Below, piece by piece: positions 35,838 to 45,395 of a DNA stretch of 64,000 nt. The stretch covers positions 248,001 through 312,000 of the forward strand of contig NZ_PJCF01000002.1 in the NCBI RefSeq assembly GCF_002835935.1. Reading direction: 5' to 3'. The first letter of the stretch is position 1; each line of letters begins with the position of its first letter. Source of the DNA: Paraglaciecola sp. MB-3u-78 (GTDB lineage: Bacteria > Pseudomonadota > Gammaproteobacteria > Enterobacterales > Alteromonadaceae). The translations under genes and the position numbers were made by a program. The notes beneath the pieces were generated by a model that saw only the letters and a list, made by a program, of their open reading frames with translations, had not been told where the DNA came from and did no database searches.

Positions 35838-37976
35838 TTGTCCGTGCTTACACCACCACTTGCTCCCGATCTTAACCTATCAGCCCCCGATTGGAACACT
35901 GTGTCCCAAGTGACAGTGATAGGTGAGGCTTATCTTGCTTATAATGCTGATGATGCTTCAATTATCATGCCGACTTCGGTTGGCTCGTTACATGTGAGTT
36001 TTCACTCATGTGGATTACGCCTTAGAATAGCAGGTAAGTCTAATGCCAATTATGAAATGCTACTACAAGAGCCTGAAACACGGCCTTGCGTTCTCAGTCA
36101 TTCAGAACAAAGTACCACCATCACCTGCGATAATTATGAACTGAACATTCAACATACTCCTTTTTCATTTAACCTCAGTTGCGATGGAAGAAGTGTTCAA
36201 AAAACGCCTAATGACGGGCATTTTGTTCGACAATACCGGATGCCACCTTTAGCAAAAACGGCTCAGGGTTGGTTGTTTAGCCTAGACTTAGGCGCAGAAG
36301 AAGCGGTATATGGGTTAGGCGAAAAATGGTCGAGTTTGAATAAACGCGGCCAATTTATTCGCTCATATAATCATGATGCCCTTGGGGTGAATGCCGAAGT
36401 CTCTTATAAAAACACCCCTTTTGCTTGGAGCCCATCTGGGTGGGGAGTATTTGTGCATACACCCGCTCCGGTAACTCACGCTGTCGGTTATGCTCCTTGG
36501 TCGCAAAGAGCTTACGGCTTGTTGGTTGAAGATGACGCGTTAGATATATTTATACTTAAAGGTAAAAATGGTGCTGAGATAATCCATCAATATACCGAAT
36601 TAACCGGCAAAGCACCGGTTCCGCCAGTGTGGAGTTTGGGGGTTATCTTATCTAAAGCCTATTACAAAGATGTACCCGAACTTATGGCAACCGCAAAAGC
36701 GGTGCGTGAACATAATATGCCTTGCGATGTGATCACTTTAGATGGACGCGCATGGCAAGATACCGACACACGCTTCGCTTTTGAATGGGATCCCAAACGA
36801 TTTGCCGACTTTCCGCCAAGTAAAGTCATTAATGACTTAAAGGCTATGGATTTTAAAGTCTGCATTTGGGAATACCCTCTAGTATCAGTTCAAAACCCCT
36901 TGTTTCAAGAGATGGCCAAAAAAGGCTGGTTACTCACCGACAAACGCACCGGCGAAGCGTACCGATATCAATGGGATATGAATGCCTTTGCCGAAGTGCT
37001 GACGCCATTACCCGAGTCTGGCATAGTCGATTTCACCCATCCCGACGCTTTTGACTTTTGGCTTGAATCACACAAGCCTTTATTCGACTTAGGCATAGAT
37101 ATGATCAAGGCCGATTTTGGCGAGCAAGTAGAAGATGACAATATGCTTGCCCATAACGGTGATTGTGGCCATCGATTACACAATGTGTATAGCCTGTTGT
37201 ATAACCGTTGTGTGTATCAAGCAGCTGAAAAATATAGCAAAACAGGCCCATTCTTATTTAGCCGCAGCGCTTGGACCGGGTCGCAACGCTACCCAAGTCA
37301 ATGGGGCGGAGATCCTCAGGCAGATTGGGGTGGTTTGATTGGTAGTATTCGTGGTGCTTTGTCTTGGGGAATGTCTGGTGCCCCTTATTTTGCCACTGAT
37401 GTGGGCGGTTTTTACAAAGACACCCGCGACTCAGAGTTATTTGTGCGCTGGTCGCAAACGGCTGTTTTTTCAGCCCATATGCGTCTTCACGGGATAGGGC
37501 AAAGAGAACCTTGGAGTTATAGTCCAGAGGCAGAAAATGCGGTTAATCAGGCGTTAAAACTCCGTTATCAGCTTATCCCTTATATTCAAACTGCCATGGA
37601 ACAAGCGAGTCAAACTGGTTTGCCCGTAATGCGGGCTATGGCCTTAGCCTTTCCTGATGACAGATTAGCCAGGGGTTTTGAAATACAATTTATGTTTGGT
37701 GACAATTTATTGGTGGTACCTTGCACCCAAGTCGGTGGCGAGGTGGAATTTTATCTACCTCAAGGCCAATGGTTGAGATTTCCCGAACAACAGGAGTTTA
37801 CTGGCGGCAGTGTTCACAAGTTGACATTAGCACTAGATGAAATAGCCGTGTTTGTTCCCGCTGGTCAGCAAATACCTATAGGTCCAAATGTGTTGCATAC
37901 CGAACAATTAGAACATCCTAAAATAGGTCAACAAATCAGTCATTACTGGCCAATCAAAGCTGCAAAGTCACTATGA
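35838..37976 (+). CDS. GH31 family alpha-glycosidase
   Basis: 712 residues, no signal peptide, so cytoplasmic. N-terminal beta domain, then the GH31 barrel: VWSLGVILSKAYY, nucleophile Asp426 in IKADFGEQ, acid/base Asp492 in PSQWGGDPQADWGG, and MSGAPYFATDVGGF. Overall closest to the YicI alpha-xylosidase type. The -1 site differs, with DGRAWQD where YicI has Asp-Cys-Phe-Trp-Met-Lys. It lacks the Tyr of YihQ-type sulfoquinovosidases (DIGGY; here DVGGF). It starts at TTG 35838 (GAGG upstream) and overlaps the TRAP gene by ATGA. Its natural substrate is not settled: an alpha-glycoside taken up intact. Confidence 0.88.
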   Translation: MSVLTPPLAPDLNLSAPDWNTVSQVTVIGEAYLAYNADDASIIMPTSVGSLHVSFHSCGLRLRIAGKSNANYEMLLQEPETRPCVLSHSEQSTTITCDNYELNIQHTPFSFNLSCDGRSVQKTPNDGHFVRQYRMPPLAKTAQGWLFSLDLGAEEAVYGLGEKWSSLNKRGQFIRSYNHDALGVNAEVSYKNTPFAWSPSGWGVFVHTPAPVTHAVGYAPWSQRAYGLLVEDDALDIFILKGKNGAEIIHQYTELTGKAPVPPVWSLGVILSKAYYKDVPELMATAKAVREHNMPCDVITLDGRAWQDTDTRFAFEWDPKRFADFPPSKVINDLKAMDFKVCIWEYPLVSVQNPLFQEMAKKGWLLTDKRTGEAYRYQWDMNAFAEVLTPLPESGIVDFTHPDAFDFWLESHKPLFDLGIDMIKADFGEQVEDDNMLAHNGDCGHRLHNVYSLLYNRCVYQAAEKYSKTGPFLFSRSAWTGSQRYPSQWGGDPQADWGGLIGSIRGALSWGMSGAPYFATDVGGFYKDTRDSELFVRWSQTAVFSAHMRLHGIGQREPWSYSPEAENAVNQALKLRYQLIPYIQTAMEQASQTGLPVMRAMALAFPDDRLARGFEIQFMFGDNLLVVPCTQVGGEVEFYLPQGQWLRFPEQQEFTGGSVHKLTLALDEIAVFVPAGQQIPIGPNVLHTEQLEHPKIGQQISHYWPIKAAKSL

Positions 37977-38515
37977 TTAAGTTACAGCAAACATTGTTCG
38001 CGATTAATACGCCATTGGGCAAGTTCAACTATGCCGTGGCGAGTGTAGCCAAGAACTTAGCCGGTGGATTACTTGCGCTGATGTTAGGCATGATACTGGC
38101 GCAGGTATTTTTTCGTTATGTACTTAACGATTCATTAGCTTGGACCGAAGAACTGGCAAAGTTTGCCATGGTTTGGGTAGCCTGTTTAGTGGCACCTTGG
38201 GCGTATCGTGCGCACTTAAATGTGTCTATCCAAATGTTTGCCGATGCACTACCGGCAGTTTTACGCAGGATCACTGAACTGCTGATCACCTTATTAGTGA
38301 TGGTAATTTGCGGTATATTTTTTCTGCAAAGTTTAGAGTTTTGGCAAACAGGCCTGAGTATCAACGCGTCGTCTGTGCCCGTCAAATTAGCTTATTTTTA
38401 TAGCTGTGCGCCTTTTGCTTTTGGCTCCATTTGTCTGGTTGGCTTAGAAAAACTTATCGAGCAATTATGCTTGCCCTTAGATCATTGCTTCGTACCACAA
38501 CAGGACGCCACCTAA
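37973..38515 (+). CDS. TRAP transporter small permease (DctQ type)
   Basis: 180 residues, four membrane helices: LAGGLLALMLGMILAQVFFRYVLNDSLAWTEELAKFAMVWVACLVAPWAYRAHLNVSIQMF is the DctQ signature with the conserved W-T-E-E-L and H. It is the small membrane subunit that pairs with DctM. ATG overlaps the GH31 stop, and the DctM gene follows after one base, so all are translationally coupled. Confidence 0.93.
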   Translation: MIKLQQTLFAINTPLGKFNYAVASVAKNLAGGLLALMLGMILAQVFFRYVLNDSLAWTEELAKFAMVWVACLVAPWAYRAHLNVSIQMFADALPAVLRRITELLITLLVMVICGIFFLQSLEFWQTGLSINASSVPVKLAYFYSCAPFAFGSICLVGLEKLIEQLCLPLDHCFVPQQDAT

Positions 38516-38516
38516 T

Positions 38517-39803
38517 ATGTCATTAAGTTACTTTTGGGTATTTATTTTATTGCTAACCGCCGGTGCACCGGTCATTTTTGCATTGTTAATTGGCCCTGGG
38601 GTCAGCCTAATTTTAGACGGTAAGGAAGTGTTCTTCTCTGCCCTATTAAATAGACTTTACTCAGGCATGAACTCTTTTCCTTTGATGGCAGTGCCATTTT
38701 TTATACTCGCTGGCGAACTGATGAATCAAGGGGGGATCACCCAGTCAATTGTGCGTTTTAGCCAAACCTTAATAGGCCACTATCGAGGCGGATTAGCACA
38801 AGTGAATATTTTATCTTCAGTGTTATTTGCAGGTTTGTCTGGCTCAGCGGTAGCAGATACTTCGGCCCTAGGTAAAATGCTTATTCCAGCCATGGAGCAA
38901 AACGGTTACAGCAGACGTTTTGCTGCAGCGGTGACTGCTGCATCATCAGTCATTGGCCCTATTATTCCCCCCTCTGGCATTATGATTTTATACGCATTTA
39001 TTATGAACGTATCAGTCGCAGGCATGTTTTTGGCCGGTATAGTGCCGGGCATATTGATTTGCGCAGGTTTGATGTTAATGACCAGCTATATTGCCAAAAA
39101 GCGAAATTACCCCATTGCGAATGCCAAAGCCACTTGGCATGAGCGCGGCAGTGCATTCAAAAGCTCATTTTTACCGCTGTTAACACCCGTCATTTTGTTA
39201 GGTGGCATAGTGTTAGGGGTATTTACCCCCACTGAAGCCGCCGCAGTAGCAGCAGGTTACGCCCTGATTATCACTTTATTTGTGACCCACACTCTCAAAT
39301 TTAATAAGTTGCCTACTATATTAGTGAATGCCGCTGTGCAGTCTGGGACTATCCTGCTGTTAGTTGGCTCAGCGGTAACTTTTGCTTGGATCATTACCGT
39401 ATCGGGAATGGCCGATACGCTCGCCTCTGAAATAATGGGGATCACCGATAATGTATTGTTACTGCTGCTGATCATCAACTTATTTTTATTTGCCATAGGC
39501 ATGTTCTTAGATGCAGGGCCCGCTATCTTAATTTTAGGCCCAGTACTCGCTCCTATATTTATCTCTCTAGGCATAGACCCGTTGCACTTTGCGGTGATCA
39601 TGTGCGTGAATTTAACCGTGGGGCTTGCCACACCACCTATGGGTTTAGTGTTGTTTGTTGCTGCTGCGGTGTCAGGTGAAAAAACTGAAAATATTGCCTT
39701 AGAAATGCTGCCCTTTTTAGCAGTAGAAGCGACCGTCATCTTTCTGATCACCTACTTCCCAGCCCTAACGATGACCTTACCTACATTTTTTGGATTCGCT
39801 TAA
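38517..39803 (+). CDS. TRAP transporter large permease (DctM type)
   Basis: 428 residues, 12 or more helices, with PFFILAGELMNQGGITQSIVRF, GLSGSAVADTSALGKMLIPAMEQNGYSRRFAAAVTAASSVIGPIIPPSGIMILYA and VNLTVGLATPPMGLVLFVAAAVSGE, all hallmarks of DctM. It forms the Na+-coupled transport channel. TRAP systems of the sulfonate/carboxylate kind (taurine, isethionate, sulfopropanediol) are known, which suits a sulfonated substrate. Confidence 0.94.
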   Translation: MSLSYFWVFILLLTAGAPVIFALLIGPGVSLILDGKEVFFSALLNRLYSGMNSFPLMAVPFFILAGELMNQGGITQSIVRFSQTLIGHYRGGLAQVNILSSVLFAGLSGSAVADTSALGKMLIPAMEQNGYSRRFAAAVTAASSVIGPIIPPSGIMILYAFIMNVSVAGMFLAGIVPGILICAGLMLMTSYIAKKRNYPIANAKATWHERGSAFKSSFLPLLTPVILLGGIVLGVFTPTEAAAVAAGYALIITLFVTHTLKFNKLPTILVNAAVQSGTILLLVGSAVTFAWIITVSGMADTLASEIMGITDNVLLLLLIINLFLFAIGMFLDAGPAILILGPVLAPIFISLGIDPLHFAVIMCVNLTVGLATPPMGLVLFVAAAVSGEKTENIALEMLPFLAVEATVIFLITYFPALTMTLPTFFGFA

Positions 39804-39810
39804 AATGCAA

Positions 39811-40074
39811 GGGGCTGTTTATCTTTCATATGTCGCCGAGATTTTCCTCAAAAGGTGTTCAATCAAGGCAAAATCTGTGAAGTTTGGCCATCCAAATAAA
39901 CAGGTTTTAACGCCGAGTGAATGCGTTTTGAGGAAAACCCTAAAGGGCTGGGCCATTTATTCGCCTATCTTCGTTGTTTACCTTTCGTTTAGAATAACTA
40001 AACTTCAAGGCAAACGCCTCGCTATCCAAAAAAATGACCTCAGTCTCGGTGATATATGAAAAATCAACAGCCCC
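39811..40074. repeat. MITE-like foldback element
   Basis: A 264-bp interval between the DctM and DctP genes is bounded by imperfect 30-bp inverted repeats (39811-39840 and 40045-40074, 26 of 30 positions match), opening GGGGCTGTT. Inside lies another inverted pair, TTTTCCTCAAAA (39842-39853) and TTTTGAGGAAAA (39926-39937). No transposase frame is present. The right end covers the ATG of the DctP gene, so the element supplies its ribosome site region. Confidence 0.7.
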
Positions 40075-41111
40075 TATTAAAACGCTTAATTTTACTGGTT
40101 ATTTATGGACTGATTGCCATTGGCTGCTTAGTGGGAATTTTTCGAGCGAGTGTGACTCAAGCAGAATTTACGATTAAAGCCTCGATTCAAGCCTCCACTC
40201 AAGATGAAGATTATATTGGCCTGTTGGCATTCAAAGAGTATGTGGAGAAGACCAGCAACGGCCGGGTGCAAGTCCAGTTGTATGCCTCAGGACAATTTTG
40301 CGGCAGCGTACCCGAATGTATTGGCAGTTTGCAATCAGGTGTCTTGGAAATGTTCCCCAGCACAGCAGGTGGTACCGGTAACTTTTTCGCACCCGCCCAA
40401 GTCTTGGATTTACCCTATGTGTTTACCAGTGACGCACAGGCTGAGTGTGTATTAGATGGGCCTATTCTGCAAAAAATGCGAGAAACCGTGCTGGACAAAG
40501 GCTTAAATATTCGTTTGATTGGTGTATCGAATACCGGTGGTTGGCGTAACTTTGCCACTACCAATAAACCTATTCACAGTCCAGCAGACCTAAAAGGTCA
40601 GAAAATTCGCACTACTCCAGCGGATATTCAGCAAGAGTTGGTCAGACAATTAGGTGCAAACCCTACCCCAATTTCTTGGGCTGAACTCTATACTGCTTTA
40701 GCAACAGGTGTAGTTGAAGGCAGTAAAAACGGCATTCAAGATATAATCGGCGCTAAGTTACAAGAACACTTAAAATATATCATTCTTGATGGGCACTCAT
40801 ACATGGCGACGCTATGGTGGTTTTCTGAACCCGTGTGGAAAACGTTACCAGAAGATATTCAGCAAATTGTACTAGAGGGATTCGCTAAACAAAAAGCGGC
40901 AGCCAGTGAATTAGTTGCCACTGAGGAAAGTAATTCTTATAAAATTTTTGAGGAAGCAGGTGGCACTATTTACCGCCCTTCTATTGCAGAGAAACAAGCT
41001 TTTAAAGATGCGTCGGTCAACATGCGTCAATGGTTTATCACTAATTTTGGACAAGAATGGTTAAATTTATTGGAAACCTCAGTTGAGCAATGTAACGCAA
41101 GTATTAATTAA
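40056..41111 (+). CDS. TRAP transporter substrate-binding protein (DctP type)
   Basis: 351 residues with an N-terminal helix (LLVIYGLIAIGCLVGIF) as signal peptide or anchor. DctP fold: EYVEKTSNGRVQVQLYASGQFCG, MFPSTAGGTGNFFAPAQVLDLPYVF, the conserved Arg in LKGQKIRTTPADIQQELVRQLGANPTPISWAELYTALATGVVEG. The Arg usually binds the substrate's carboxylate or sulfonate. It catches substrate in the periplasm for the DctQM permease upstream. Confidence 0.92.
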   Translation: MKNQQPLLKRLILLVIYGLIAIGCLVGIFRASVTQAEFTIKASIQASTQDEDYIGLLAFKEYVEKTSNGRVQVQLYASGQFCGSVPECIGSLQSGVLEMFPSTAGGTGNFFAPAQVLDLPYVFTSDAQAECVLDGPILQKMRETVLDKGLNIRLIGVSNTGGWRNFATTNKPIHSPADLKGQKIRTTPADIQQELVRQLGANPTPISWAELYTALATGVVEGSKNGIQDIIGAKLQEHLKYIILDGHSYMATLWWFSEPVWKTLPEDIQQIVLEGFAKQKAAASELVATEESNSYKIFEEAGGTIYRPSIAEKQAFKDASVNMRQWFITNFGQEWLNLLETSVEQCNASIN

Positions 41112-41198
41112 TACAGGTCATCACACACAGACAATTAACTTCCAGGCAACAAAATGATTGCATATTGTTAACTTAGAGGTTAAATTTTCCTACGTCTT

Positions 41199-41216
41199 CT
41201 GTCTTATATAAGACAG
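41199..41216. promoter_or_regulatory. GntR operator before the TonB receptor
   Basis: CTGTCTTATATAAGACAG is a perfect 18-bp palindrome containing the same 12-bp core as the other three sites. It is about 140 bases upstream of the receptor's ATG. No TTGACA at the distance seen at the other two promoters was found. Confidence 0.7.
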
Positions 41217-41355
41217 TTAAAATAAAAACAAATAAAATAACAATAATAATTGGTGCAGCCATCCAATAACACATAAGTCGTTACTCCAGTAGTTGAAACA
41301 CTTTCACTGGAGCGCGGTTACAAACTAGATAAAGAACAAATCTTGGGAAAACACT

Positions 41356-43770
41356 ATGCAACTTAAACCCAGTAACTTACACACCGGCATTACCAAAGCT
41401 CTCGCACTATCTGCTTGTATGACGATTGGTTTAGCCGCCAACGCTCAAGAAGCTGAAAATGCAGAAAATGCTAAAAATGCAGAAAAACAAGGTTTTGAAA
41501 CCATTACTGTTACCGCGCAAAAGCGTGTTGAAAACCTAAATGAAGTGCCCATTGCAGTATCTGTACTCAGAGAAGATCAAATCAATTCAGCATTTTCTGC
41601 TAATATTGAAGGCCTTCAAGCTTTAGTCCCTTCCGTTAGTTTTCGAAAAGGTAACACCACCCGTAGCTCAGCGATTACGATTCGAGGTGTAGGCACAATT
41701 TCATTTAGTGTGGCTGCTGAGCCCAGTGTCTCGACTGTTGTTGATGGTGTGGTACTAGGGCGTTCTGGACAAGCCTTCGTAGACTTGTACGACCTTGATC
41801 GCATTGAAGTATTACGGGGTCCCCAAGGTACACTTTTTGGTAAAAACGCATCAGCTGGTGTAGTTAACATCACCACTAAACGCCCATCAGATATGTTTGA
41901 AGGCAGCTTTGAAGCGACTTTATTCCAAGATAACGAATACCGTTTAAAAACCAGTGTAACAGGCCCGCTCAACGATAACGTCAGTGGTAGTTTAACGGTG
42001 CTAAAATCGCAGTTTGATGGTTACATTAATAACGTTTACAACAACCAAACAGTCAGTGGCTACGACAAAGAAGGCGTGCGTGCCATGCTTGATATCGAAG
42101 CGGCTGGTGACACAGATATCTTATTTATCTTTGAAAATGTCAATTCAAATGACAGTTGCTGCGCAGATTTAGAACTGAGTCCAAGTAATCGTCATAACTC
42201 AGAAGCTTCGCCCAATAGCACTGGCACCGGGGATTTGGATCTTGAGCAAAGACAAATTGACCATGATTTTGAAACCCGCACTTTAGATGAAACTACCGCC
42301 TTCTCTATTCAAGTGGATAAAGAGTTAGGCGACCATCAACTGACTTCAATTACCGCTTATCGCAGTTGGAACAATACTGAATTTAGAGAAGGTGATTTCA
42401 CTTCAACGACTGGCTCCATCCCTTTCCCTGTTAATTTTGGTAACGTAAATAATGGTGGCGTAGGATTTCAGTTACACGATATAGGCCCACAAGAATGGGA
42501 TCAAGTGTCTCAGGAATTACGTATAGCCTCACCCACTGGTGGAGCATTAGATTACCAAGCAGGATTTTTCTGGTGGAATCAAAAATCAGAACGTAACTTC
42601 ACCCGTGACGCGAGTTGTCAGAATAACGGCGGTCAATTCCAATCGGCTATTGGCAATTATCTAACTGACGTATTGGGCGTTGCCAGTCCATCTGATGCCG
42701 ACATAGAACAATTTATCAGCGATGAAAGCCTATCTTGTAATGCTAATGATATAGTCGGTGCTACAGCGTACATGGAAACCGAATTTGATAACTGGGCATT
42801 ATTTGCCGATGGTAAATACCATATCAGTGATGATTTTAGATTGTTATTTGGTTTACGTTACACCGATGATGAAGTGAGCTTTTCCCACAATCGCAGCAGT
42901 AACGATCAATACAGCCGCACCGGTGTAGGTGTACGTGGATTCGACACTGATTACCAAGGCTCTACCGATGAGTCTAATGTGTCAGGTAAATTTGGTGCGC
43001 AATTTGATATTAACGACGACAGCATGGTTTACGCCACATATTCACAAGGTTATAAAGGCCCAGCCTTTAACGTGTTTTATAACATGTCTGATAACGACAC
43101 TTTACCTATTGGTGCAGAAACGTCAGATGCCTATGAGCTAGGTTATAAATATGCGAGTCGTGATTTAATTTTTAATGCCGCTATATTTCGCACCGAAATT
43201 GACGGTTTTCAAGCCAATAATCCAGAATTACTAGATGGTGTGTTTATCACTCGTTTAACTAACGCTGGGTCGATTATCACTCAAGGTGCAGAATTCGACT
43301 TTATGTGGCAAGCCACAGACCAGTTAACAGTAACAGGTGGCCTTTCAACAGTGGATGCGGAAGTAGACCAGTTCCTATGCCCAGTTGGTTTGGATAATTG
43401 TGACGGTAGCTCTGGCGACGATTTACCCTTTTCACCTGATTTAAAATACTCAGTTACCGGCGAATATGTGTGGGAACTAGATGATATGGAAATTTATCTG
43501 AATGGGTCCTATGTTTACACAGATGAAATTTTTGCAGGTGCCCCAGGCGCTACACCAGAAACGAATCCAGAAGCTCTATTGCCAGACTATGGCATTTTTA
43601 ACGCAAGCTTAGCTTTCTCTTTCGATAATGATAACTACAGAATATCTATTATTGGGAAGAATCTAACAGACGAAAGTTATGTCACCACCTATAGTGGAGA
43701 TGGTTTCCGTTATCAGATCCCACGGGATGCTGATCGTTACTTTGGTGTGCAGTTAAGAGCGAAATTCTAA
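41356..43770 (+). CDS. TonB-dependent receptor
   Basis: 804 residues. Signal peptide (about 1-30), an E/N/A/K-rich N-terminal run, the TonB box FETITVTAQKRVENL, plug domain (PIAVSVLREDQINSA, GLQALVPSVSFRKGNTTRSSAITIRGVGTISF, RIEVLRGPQGTLFGKNASAGVVNITTKRP) and a 22-strand barrel. The end is IIGKNLTDESYVTTYSGDG ... RYFGVQLRAKF. Uptake of an oligosaccharide, glycolipid-derived glycoside or sulfonate across the outer membrane is likely. Palindrome upstream and convergence of genes nearby link it to the GH31-TRAP operon. Confidence 0.93.
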   Translation: MQLKPSNLHTGITKALALSACMTIGLAANAQEAENAENAKNAEKQGFETITVTAQKRVENLNEVPIAVSVLREDQINSAFSANIEGLQALVPSVSFRKGNTTRSSAITIRGVGTISFSVAAEPSVSTVVDGVVLGRSGQAFVDLYDLDRIEVLRGPQGTLFGKNASAGVVNITTKRPSDMFEGSFEATLFQDNEYRLKTSVTGPLNDNVSGSLTVLKSQFDGYINNVYNNQTVSGYDKEGVRAMLDIEAAGDTDILFIFENVNSNDSCCADLELSPSNRHNSEASPNSTGTGDLDLEQRQIDHDFETRTLDETTAFSIQVDKELGDHQLTSITAYRSWNNTEFREGDFTSTTGSIPFPVNFGNVNNGGVGFQLHDIGPQEWDQVSQELRIASPTGGALDYQAGFFWWNQKSERNFTRDASCQNNGGQFQSAIGNYLTDVLGVASPSDADIEQFISDESLSCNANDIVGATAYMETEFDNWALFADGKYHISDDFRLLFGLRYTDDEVSFSHNRSSNDQYSRTGVGVRGFDTDYQGSTDESNVSGKFGAQFDINDDSMVYATYSQGYKGPAFNVFYNMSDNDTLPIGAETSDAYELGYKYASRDLIFNAAIFRTEIDGFQANNPELLDGVFITRLTNAGSIITQGAEFDFMWQATDQLTVTGGLSTVDAEVDQFLCPVGLDNCDGSSGDDLPFSPDLKYSVTGEYVWELDDMEIYLNGSYVYTDEIFAGAPGATPETNPEALLPDYGIFNASLAFSFDNDNYRISIIGKNLTDESYVTTYSGDGFRYQIPRDADRYFGVQLRAKF

Positions 43771-43790
43771 GCTAACTTTAGTGTGTGTTG

Positions 43791-43828
43791 GCGCTCTGCT
43801 TCTGATGAAGTTAGAGCGCTTTTTTTAT
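43791..43828 (+). terminator. terminator of the TonB receptor gene
   Basis: GCGCTCT, loop with an inner CTTC/GAAG pair, AGAGCGC, then seven T. It lies 21 bases after the receptor stop. Confidence 0.85.
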
Positions 43829-43871
43829 GGGTTTTAAATGTCTGCGTGTCTGTCCCCTCTATGTCAGATGA

Positions 43872-43973
43872 GTATTAAGACATGGTGTTGAGACAATCAA
43901 TGAATGTTTCAGACATGCACACAAAGCACTATATCAAGCCAAAGAACAAGGTCGAAATCAGTTAGTCCTCTAA
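43872..43973 (+). pseudogene. GGDEF domain C-terminal fragment
   Basis: The frame after TGA 43869-43871 reads GVETINECFRHAHKALYQAKEQGRNQLVL and stops at TAA 43971-43973. This is the C-terminal end of a GGDEF domain (RADxALYxAKxxGRNxxV). The Asp of the usual HRADKALY is His here. The rest of the gene is missing. Third GGDEF-related sequence in the window that is only a fragment or relic, counting the one at 16299-16558. Confidence 0.68.
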
Positions 43974-44003
43974 ACGCTATAACCTCTACTAAATATATGT
44001 ATA

Positions 44004-45242
44004 CTAAACCGTCTTAAAATGCCGTTTGTGCCAACGGATAGTCAATGGTACTGAGAGATTCAGCATAAAAGCGACCAACATTAAGGTGTAAAAAGCCTCT
44101 ACTGACATAATGTGATGCTGGACATAAGCAATATCCATGACCACAAATGCTAGCTCTGCCCTACCCAACATGCCAAAACCAATCATCCAACTGGCGGGCC
44201 AATCAAAGTTACCCGTGTAACGAGCCGCAAGAGCAGCAGAGAGCACTTGACCTATGAAAAGTCCTACAAACAGCATCAATGCCTCAGGCAATACAGATAG
44301 AAAAGTATCTAGGTCAAACAAAAGCTTGCTGCCTAAAGCGACAAAAAATACTGGGCCAATCCACGAAAAGGCAACATTGTCGATAATTTCCCTAGCTTGT
44401 TGATAATAATCTTTGTCTTCATCTTTATGAAAATCAAAATACTCTCGATGAATGATCAGTCCAGCCATATACGCACCGACTGCTGGGTGGAAGCCAAATT
44501 CATGTGCCAACAGCCCCACTAATACGGCAATCAGTAACAAAGACAGGACAGTGTATTCCCCTTTCGCCATAGCCAAGACTTTGCGTAAATTGAGTTTGCC
44601 CAACAGAGGGATTTTCCGAGTAATGCCCTGACTGGCAGGAAATAACCACCCACCCATCACTGTCACAAGGGCAAAAAACGCCACCGCTTTACCTAAAACT
44701 AACAAGATACCTTGAATAGAAACGGTCGCTTCGCCAGTAGCAATAGGCACTAGGATCGCGACTAATGCCAGTGAAGCAATGTCGTCAAGTACTGCAGAGG
44801 TCATTATCCCTGTTGCCGCAAGTGTATTATTTAGCCCTTCACTCTTCAGTGAAACCATGGTTAAGGACACGGCTGTAGCCATCATTGCCAAGCCACAAAA
44901 AAGTGATGTGTTAGCGTCCCCCCAATAAATATTGGCCGCGCAGTAACCTATTGCAAAAGGCGTGATAGCACCAAAAAATGCAATCCCCCAACTACGTTTA
45001 ATACCTTGCAAAAAATTAGCCGTGTTCTCCTCGAAGCCCAAAGCAAACATGATAATAATGATCCCCAGTTCAGCGAAATCAACAATGAATACTGGCAACA
45101 CTTCAGGTAAAAATCCTATATTTACAAAAAGGGCACCACAAAACAGATACCACAGAACAGGGGTCAAGCGTGTTTTATGTGCAAGGTATGACGCAAAAAA
45201 GACGGTTGTCCAGACAAGAGCCAGAACTGCAATGTCATGCAT
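44004..45242 (-). CDS. CPA2-type cation:proton antiporter, no RCK domain
   Basis: 412 residues, about 12 helices. The Na/H exchanger core is complete (PVLWYLFCGALFVNIGFLPEVLPVFIVDFAELGIIIIMFALGFEENT, GIMTSAVLDDIASLALVAILVP, EFGFHPAVGAYMAGLIIHREYF, GMLGRAELAFVVMDIAYV), but the usual TrkA-N/RCK tail is missing. The neighbour at 45396-46631 supplies a separate RCK protein. A GGAG ribosome site precedes the ATG. Role: K+ or Na+ extrusion. Confidence 0.85.
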   Translation of the reverse strand: MHDIAVLALVWTTVFFASYLAHKTRLTPVLWYLFCGALFVNIGFLPEVLPVFIVDFAELGIIIIMFALGFEENTANFLQGIKRSWGIAFFGAITPFAIGYCAANIYWGDANTSLFCGLAMMATAVSLTMVSLKSEGLNNTLAATGIMTSAVLDDIASLALVAILVPIATGEATVSIQGILLVLGKAVAFFALVTVMGGWLFPASQGITRKIPLLGKLNLRKVLAMAKGEYTVLSLLLIAVLVGLLAHEFGFHPAVGAYMAGLIIHREYFDFHKDEDKDYYQQAREIIDNVAFSWIGPVFFVALGSKLLFDLDTFLSVLPEALMLFVGLFIGQVLSAALAARYTGNFDWPASWMIGFGMLGRAELAFVVMDIAYVQHHIMSVEAFYTLMLVAFMLNLSVPLTIRWHKRHFKTV

Positions 45243-45395
45243 AATAATCTCCAGTGACTATATGCCAATATACCCCAGTCAATTTTTATAATATTGATGT
45301 TGATCAGCACTATAGTCATTCACACGAGTATCTATAATCGTTGCAGGTTATTTATTGGATTTGAATAGGGTAAAACTATCCTGAGCTCTGGATAT

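Noticed and set aside
35838-37976. Naming the GH31 gene yihQ (sulfoquinovosidase)
   Set aside because: The barrel is YicI-like and the DIGGY tyrosine typical of YihQ is missing; substrate left open.
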